Assembly (NCBI GenBank): GCA_003151335.1
Contig: PLXE01000115.1
Span: 1 to 64,000, forward strand
Origin: Acidobacteriaceae bacterium
Lineage (GTDB): Bacteria > Acidobacteriota > Terriglobia > Terriglobales > Acidobacteriaceae
Direction of reading: 5' to 3'
DNA: 64,000 bases
Shown here: positions 59,315 through 64,000 of the stretch, one piece after another
Layout: every line of letters starts with the position of its first letter
How positions within the stretch are numbered: position 1 is the stretch's first letter
Notes under the pieces: generated by a model
Told to the model about the DNA's origin: nothing
What the model saw: only the letters and a program-made list of their open reading frames with translations
The model's database searches: none
Program-made: the position numbers and the translations under genes

Positions 59315-59848
59315 ATGATGCGTTTCCGTGTGCTGACCTTGACGGTCTTGGTTATGGTGTGCGCCGTTCGGCTGCATGCCAGTCCTGAACCAAGCGATCC
59401 CCGCATCGTAATTAGCGGCGGCCATGATTCCGCTGGCCAGCTCGCGTGCATGTTTACATGCGTGGGGCTCGATTTCAGCTTCATGGCCGATGGTTCCGGT
59501 GGCGGCATATTCAGTTTCACGAACAATAGTGGCCAGAACTGGACCTCCCTGGAAATCGAAGCGCCTTTTCCCACAGGGGATATCATTTCCTGCGGAGGTA
59601 GCTCCTTCGCCACCTGCGTGGTGATGCCTCAGTCTGGCGACTTTACCATCATCGAGTTTTATGGCGGCGGTGGAATTCTGCAAAACCAGAGTTTTACGAT
59701 CGATCTGGGAACTTCCGGTTGGTTGCCGAATGGAGAATTCCAGGCCTTTGCAAATGTTCCCGAATCCAGTACGTTGGCCTTTTGCCTGGTCGGCTTGGCG
59801 CCACTGCTCAGGCGCCAGCGTCATCGCTTCTTGAGGAGGGACCGCTAA
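59315..59848 (+). CDS. Exported PEP-CTERM-type protein, 177 aa
   Basis: ATG 59315 (GGGAGGTGC upstream). Signal peptide of about 22 residues, then a Gly/Ser/Thr-rich beta-type body (NNSGQNWTSLEIEAPFPTG). The C-terminus is a tripartite sorting signal: VPESSTLAF, hydrophobic segment CLVGLAPLL, and basic RRQRHRFLRRDR, that is PEP-CTERM with Ser in place of the second Pro. Such proteins are cut by exosortase and go to the surface or biofilm matrix. No exosortase gene is in the window. It lies downstream of the G8 protein gene. Confidence 0.75.
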   Translation: MMRFRVLTLTVLVMVCAVRLHASPEPSDPRIVISGGHDSAGQLACMFTCVGLDFSFMADGSGGGIFSFTNNSGQNWTSLEIEAPFPTGDIISCGGSSFATCVVMPQSGDFTIIEFYGGGGILQNQSFTIDLGTSGWLPNGEFQAFANVPESSTLAFCLVGLAPLLRRQRHRFLRRDR

Positions 59849-59921
59849 GCTCCAAGGAAGCCGCCAAGGACCCGGACCGCGGAAGTTAGCCGGCAAAGAG
59901 GAGGCCGTCTTTCGATTGGCC

Positions 59922-62750
59922 TTAGGGTGGGCCCGCGGGCTGCTGTCTGGCTGCCGCGGCCTTGCGCGCGATCAGCAGGAAGCCATGCGCCGTGGCGTCT
60001 CTTTCCAGGGCTTGCAAGCGGGCGCGCCCTGCGCCCACCTTCGCTGATTCAATCTCTATCTCGCCCAACGCGAGCGCGGCCTCGAACTGGAGTTCCAGCA
60101 AGTGGTTCCGGGTTGCTTCCGTGAGCCTGCGTCCGAGACTGTCGAGGGCCTCAACCTGGTCACGTTGCTTCCCCGAGGCCGCTCGTATGCGGGCCGCGGC
60201 GGTGCCAACTTCGATCTCGACCGGCAGACGAAGAGCGGGGTCCTTTATTCGTCCGGCGAGTGCGGTGGCGTGCGCGATGGACTCGCTTGCCGCGGCAGGC
60301 TTGCCCTCGGCGAGCAGCGATCTAGCGAGGACCGTCTCGGCCAGGGCCTCCTTGTCAACCATCTTTTTCGTACGGAAATCCTCGGCGGCGGTGCGTGCGT
60401 TGGCTTCGCTGTCCTGCGGTCGCCCTTCGTCCAGCGATAGCGTAGCGAGCGCTAGCCGGCTCTCCGCCGTAGATTCGCCGATGCTTTCCCGGATCGACAG
60501 CGCTTTCTCGTGGCTCTTGCGCGCGGCAGCAAGCTCACCCTGTTCCGCCAGGACCTCTCCCAGGCCGAACTGAGCGTACGCCGAGCCCGATTTATCGGCG
60601 AGCTCGTCGTACATCGGCAGGACCTGGTCATACTTGCTTCTCGCACCGGCCAAGTCTCCCTTGTCATGCAGCACCTCGGCCATATTATTGAGCACGATTG
60701 CTTCACTACCCTTGTTTTTCACTTCCCGGTACATGTCCAAGGCCTGCTCGTACAGCTCTTCTGCACCATCCAGATTTCCCTGCCGCTGCAGTAAGGCCCC
60801 CAAGTTAGTCAGCGGATTTGCGGCCAAACCCTTGGCCCCGATGGCGCGGTAAATGGCCAGCGCGTCGCGATACTTTTTCTCGGCGGCCGCGAGATCGCCC
60901 TGCTCCAGAAACACGCCTCCAATGTTGTTCAGCACGGAAGCCTCGTCACCTTTATCGCCACTCTGCTGGTAGATATCCAAGGCTTGTTTGTATAAACGCA
61001 GCGCTGCCGAGAAGTCCTCCTGCCCCAGCAGAGAGTTAGCTTCGGCTGACTGCGCTTCGGCCAGTAAGAGTTTCCTCGACTGCTCATGGGCTTTGTCTCC
61101 CGCTTTCCTGGCCGCGGCTTGTCCCAGCTTCCATTCGCCCAGCAAGTTGTAGGCATAGGCTTCGGCCAAATCAATGCGCGGATCGTCGCGGCGGGGTGAT
61201 GGAAGCGCACGTAACTGCTCGATGGTGGCAAGAGCGTCTTTCACTTGTCCGGCACTTCTCTGTGCTTTCGCCAGCCGCAGCCCGTGCTCCAAGTTATCGG
61301 GGTAGTCGTGCCACAGAGTTTGGTACAGCTTGATCGCCTCCGGCCACTGACTGGTCAGCTCAAGGTAGCGCGCTTGCACGGAAAGCTTGTCCTCGGGCGG
61401 AAGTTTGTCCGATAGGTCGAAGGCCTTCTTGGCTTCCTCCTGCGCCTTTTGGTTGTAGCCAAGGAAGTTCAAGGCCTCGGCCAGAGCGGAATGCGCCAGC
61501 GCATAGTCCGGCTCTGCGGCCACGGTTTTCTCCAAGAGGGTTCGCGCTGCCGCCGCATCGAATACCTGCAACCTCGCCAGACCTTCCGCATAAAGCCTGG
61601 CTACTTCAGGGCTGACCGGTATGGAAGCACTTACCGCCGCAGCCTCGGCTGGAGAGATGGCAGCTTCCACCCCCAACTTTGCCCGGAGTGTTGCACCTAC
61701 ACGGCCCACGAGTTCATCCATTTGCCCTGCGCTGCCTTTTTCCGAGAAAGACGCAATGGTCTCACCGGTTGCGGCATCCTGTAGCCTCAAATCCAGTCGG
61801 AGATCGCCTCCGTCCAATGGGGTGTACGAGCCCACCACAACGTCAACGTCGTCCACGTTCAGGTATTTGCGAATCCTGGCCAGGGTCGCCGGACTGTAGC
61901 CGTCAGCATCCTTCAATGCCAAGTCACCCTTGAGGTGGCTGATGTATTCATCGGGAACCGTCAACAGCTTGTCCCCGGCAGCGAGTTCGGTGTTGAGAAA
62001 CCGGGAGAGCGCGGTGGAACGCCAAGCCTCATCGGGACGCTGAGAAACATTTTGAAAGCCCAGCACGGCCACCGAGCGCCGCTGTTTGACCACCGGTGGA
62101 CGATAGCTATGGCCACCGATCGTCGAGGTGCCCACCCACTTGTAACCCAGTGCGCCGCCCAGCAAAACCATCAACCCAAGCGCGGCCCACATTAGCCGTA
62201 CCCGCCAAGTGGAAGGACTCGATCCCCGCGCAGGAGCTGTCTCGCGAGATTGCGTTTCAGCAACGGCTGTGGGCGCGAGACTGGGGATGACCTCAGCCGT
62301 GGCAGGTACGGCGGTGGTAACCACTGTCTCGGTGCTTGCCTGCCTCGCCAGCACCACGGGGACAAAGCCACCGCTCTTGGATTCGGTTACTCGCGGCGCA
62401 GGGGCGGGAACGACTTTGGAGGTAACGGGAGCGAGAAAGCGATATCCATGTCGTGGAAGGGTTTCTACATAGAGGGGTGCATCCGCGTTGTCGTTGAGGA
62501 CATTTCTGATTTGCTTGATGCAGTGGTTCATCCCCTGCTCAAAGTCAACGTAGGTCTCCTCACCCCAAAGTTGTTGCCGAATTTCCTCACGCGTCACCAC
62601 CTGGCCGGCGTGACTGACCAGCAGGACGAGAAGTTGAAAGGGCTGCGGCGACAACTTAACAAGTGTTCCGCCTTTGCGCAGCTCGTCGGTCGCGAGATTT
62701 AGCTCGAAAACTCCGAAGCGGAGCAGTTTCTGGGTGGCGCTCAAGCTCAT
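59922..62750 (-). CDS. CadC-like winged-helix / TPR membrane protein, 942 aa
   Basis: From ATG 62750 (MSLSATQKLLRFGVFEL) the protein has an OmpR-type winged helix (about 7-108: LVKLSPQPFQLLVLLVSHAG, TREEIRQQLWGEETYVDF, HCIKQIRNVLNDN, YVETLPRHGYRF). A Pro/Thr-rich linker follows, then one transmembrane helix (about 186-205). Next is a TolB-N/FlgO-like domain (SVAVLGFQNVSQRPDEAW), then a long TPR array (about 380-800, repeats like NNIGGVFLEQGDLAAAEKKYRDALAIY) into a helical tail. The layout is a membrane-bound transcription factor sensing through its periplasmic TPRs. Target genes are unknown; the neighbouring secreted proteins are candidates. Confidence 0.88.
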   Translation of the reverse strand: MSLSATQKLLRFGVFELNLATDELRKGGTLVKLSPQPFQLLVLLVSHAGQVVTREEIRQQLWGEETYVDFEQGMNHCIKQIRNVLNDNADAPLYVETLPRHGYRFLAPVTSKVVPAPAPRVTESKSGGFVPVVLARQASTETVVTTAVPATAEVIPSLAPTAVAETQSRETAPARGSSPSTWRVRLMWAALGLMVLLGGALGYKWVGTSTIGGHSYRPPVVKQRRSVAVLGFQNVSQRPDEAWRSTALSRFLNTELAAGDKLLTVPDEYISHLKGDLALKDADGYSPATLARIRKYLNVDDVDVVVGSYTPLDGGDLRLDLRLQDAATGETIASFSEKGSAGQMDELVGRVGATLRAKLGVEAAISPAEAAAVSASIPVSPEVARLYAEGLARLQVFDAAAARTLLEKTVAAEPDYALAHSALAEALNFLGYNQKAQEEAKKAFDLSDKLPPEDKLSVQARYLELTSQWPEAIKLYQTLWHDYPDNLEHGLRLAKAQRSAGQVKDALATIEQLRALPSPRRDDPRIDLAEAYAYNLLGEWKLGQAAARKAGDKAHEQSRKLLLAEAQSAEANSLLGQEDFSAALRLYKQALDIYQQSGDKGDEASVLNNIGGVFLEQGDLAAAEKKYRDALAIYRAIGAKGLAANPLTNLGALLQRQGNLDGAEELYEQALDMYREVKNKGSEAIVLNNMAEVLHDKGDLAGARSKYDQVLPMYDELADKSGSAYAQFGLGEVLAEQGELAAARKSHEKALSIRESIGESTAESRLALATLSLDEGRPQDSEANARTAAEDFRTKKMVDKEALAETVLARSLLAEGKPAAASESIAHATALAGRIKDPALRLPVEIEVGTAAARIRAASGKQRDQVEALDSLGRRLTEATRNHLLELQFEAALALGEIEIESAKVGAGRARLQALERDATAHGFLLIARKAAAARQQPAGPP

Positions 62751-63264
62751 TACCTTCAAGTAGTGCGGCGCTGGCTACGGATTATACCCCGTTTGGGGCG
62801 CTGCTGACGCTCGGAAGTTCCGATCATTTCCTAAGCCAACCCTAGCAATATCAAAAGCTTAGAGGATCATCCAAGAAACTCACCTACAAATCAGACCCTA
62901 ACCATTGAAGGCAACAGCGAAGCGACGCATTGTGTGCAAGAGAGCGGGGGCTGAGTAAGTCTCAACCAACGGCTCTTTGGGGGGAACGCACCCGGAGGCG
63001 GGGAAACAATCCCGCTTCCGGGTAGCGGCGAAACCAGAGGTTGTCATGAAAACGCAAGCAGCAACCGGTAAGCGACAGGGGAGGGCAAGAGAGTGCGCCA
63101 TGTCTTCAACACGTGCGTTCTTGACGCTCTTGCTACAGGCCCAGAGTCGTAGGACCTCACATTACGCCAGTTCCTTGACGGACCGCGATTGGTGGCCGGG
63201 CTCGACGGCCCCACGCGGAGCGGTCTTTGCGGCGCGCTACATCTCGCGATGGACAGGAGGAAGC
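62751..63264. other. Upstream region of the 63-aa gene
   Basis: About 510 nt without a supported gene, apart from the hairpin at 62990-63023. The frame of the 63-aa gene is open upstream to 62977 with an ATG at 63046, but lacks conserved sequence. Confidence 0.35.
62990..63023 (+). promoter_or_regulatory. Strong RNA hairpin
   Basis: Arms ACCCGGAGGCGGG (62990-63002) and CCCGCTTCCGGGT (63011-63023) pair over 13 bp with one G-U and an 8-nt loop. No T-run follows on the plus strand. It sits in a G-rich leader about 240 nt before the 63-aa gene and may be part of a structured 5' UTR. Confidence 0.5.
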
Positions 63265-63456
63265 ATGATCGGAGATTACAAGTACGCAGCCCAAATGGAG
63301 GCCGAAGAAATCGCAGAGCAGGAATACGGCTGTGATTTCTACAACCTACCCCACGATGTTCAATCCGCGGTTTATCAGCGCGGGCTTGACGGCTACTTTG
63401 GCCGTCTGGTTGACCGGGCCGCTTACCGGGCGAAGGAGAAAAAGGGAGGAACATGA
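63265..63456 (+). CDS. Small conserved-type protein, 63 aa
   Basis: ATG 63265 has an ideal AGGAGGAAGC upstream. The acidic N-terminal half (MIGDYKYAAQMEAEEIAEQE) is helical, followed by YGCDFYNLPHDVQSAVYQRG and a basic tail KEKKGGT. No family recognised, but the SD and codon pattern support coding. The stop overlaps the start of a very short frame (ATGA). Confidence 0.65.
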   Translation: MIGDYKYAAQMEAEEIAEQEYGCDFYNLPHDVQSAVYQRGLDGYFGRLVDRAAYRAKEKKGGT

Positions 63457-63512
63457 AACCGCGCAAGCACGATGTCAGAATTGAAACCGATGCGATGAGC
63501 GCCGCCAATTAG
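63453..63512 (+). CDS. Possible 19-aa ORF coupled to the 63-aa gene
   Basis: An ATG overlapping the previous stop (ATGA) with GGGAGGAAC as SD opens 19 codons (MKPRKHDVRIETDAMSAAN). Either a truncated gene or a tiny peptide. Weak evidence. Confidence 0.3.
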   Translation: MKPRKHDVRIETDAMSAAN

Positions 63513-64000
63513 GGAGCGCGATTGCACTTGCTGGCCGAAGCCGCGCTTCCGGTGAGGGGCAACTGCGCCGCCGTTGCTCCTCGCTCTTCCTAATCCATCG
63601 CCGCCACAGCCATGACCAGAACGAGGTCGCTATGAAGCGTAACGTACTCTATTGCTCTAGCTTTTCTTTCCTGTTGACCAGAACGCGATGATCACTGGAA
63701 AGAGTCATCGTCATCATAGGACGTACGGCAGGCTGGCTATTCGGGGCGAGAGCCGCTCTGTCCATGCGCGATCTCGTGAACGACATTTTCGACGAGCAAC
63801 CGGGTGTAAGAAGGAAAAGCCCCAATGCCAGTCGGGGCTAGAACTGCTCGCGTCTGTGTGGACCGCGTCTGAGGAGTACTATGCCACAGACGCATCAATC
63901 TCGCTTAAAACAGAAATAGCCCTATCCCGAAGGTGGCATATCAAAGTGGTGTAGACGGATTGTCTTCCCGACAATGCGTTCAGGTTTGTATTTGTCAACC
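63513..64000. other. Gene-poor window end
   Basis: No convincing gene; several short frames lack coding character. TTGACA at 63992-63997 on the minus strand could be a -35 box. A hairpin at 63813-63839 is listed separately. Confidence 0.35.
63813..63839 (-). terminator. Probable rho-independent terminator
   Basis: AGCCCC (63818-63823) and GGGGCT (63834-63839) form a stem; on the minus strand it is followed by TTTTCC. It would end a minus-strand transcript whose gene I cannot identify within the window. Confidence 0.5.

Noticed and set aside
63688-63954. 88-codon plus frame near the window end
   Set aside because: Arg/His-rich, crosses a likely minus-strand terminator and lacks an SD or family.

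Overview
The window looks like a chromosomal segment of an Acidobacteriota-type soil or freshwater bacterium. It has high GC and dense short intergenic gaps. Its gene mix is typical of that group: secreted S9, DUF885 and sedolisin peptidases, a YXWGXW lipoprotein, DUF4097, CadC-like winged-helix/TPR proteins, and dispersed GTCATCCCGAGCG-type and CTCTGTG-type repeats. The taxonomy is an inference from content; no rRNA or marker phylogeny is available here.

Layout. 1-5070: a truncated-at-edge YXWGXW lipoprotein gene, a secreted S9 peptidase, a 49-aa conserved protein and a YihY membrane protein. 5226-13998: a SpoIIE-like phosphatase, then a minus-strand run tadA, ymdB, an extracytoplasmic solute-binding lipoprotein, anmK, nagZ and mutS; nagZ-anmK forms a peptidoglycan recycling pair. 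14106-21648: thrC, a DUF4097 protein, galE, two family-2 glycosyltransferases and a GT-C/GT2 fusion (envelope glycan functions). 21907-25850: an isolated nuoB, small proteins, a dienelactone hydrolase and a PcaF-like thiolase. 25941-28104: a truncated NusG-like fragment and a sedolisin.

28376-32825 is the most unusual part: a plus-strand five-gene cluster made of a lipoprotein, a 109-aa helical protein, an uncharacterised 304-aa module, a SEFIR-domain protein carrying a second copy of that same module (about 85 percent identical by hand count), and a GH24 lysozyme without a signal peptide. I see no other phage genes. I regard this as a candidate undescribed immunity, lysis or effector system.

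32839-48664: DUF885 peptidase-like protein, isocitrate lyase with a divergent IclR regulator, a flavoprotein, cyclopropane fatty acid synthase, a polytopic GT39-like protein, an ECF sigma factor / 46-aa protein / zinc-finger anti-sigma operon, an amino-acid oxidase-like flavoprotein, transketolase and nagA. 49060-49136 is tRNA-Pro(CGG). Beyond it lies an accessory stretch: a frameshifted IS transposase, a membrane protein cluster, a secreted TPR protein, a 1403-residue secreted protein with G8/CEMIP-like architecture, an integrase remnant, a PEP-CTERM-type protein and a 942-aa CadC-like winged-helix/TPR protein. The last 1.2 kb holds a strong hairpin, a 63-aa conserved small protein and a likely terminator.

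Many starts are TTG or GTG; I selected starts by Shine-Dalgarno spacing, family N-termini and signal peptides. All functional calls are from sequence reading alone.
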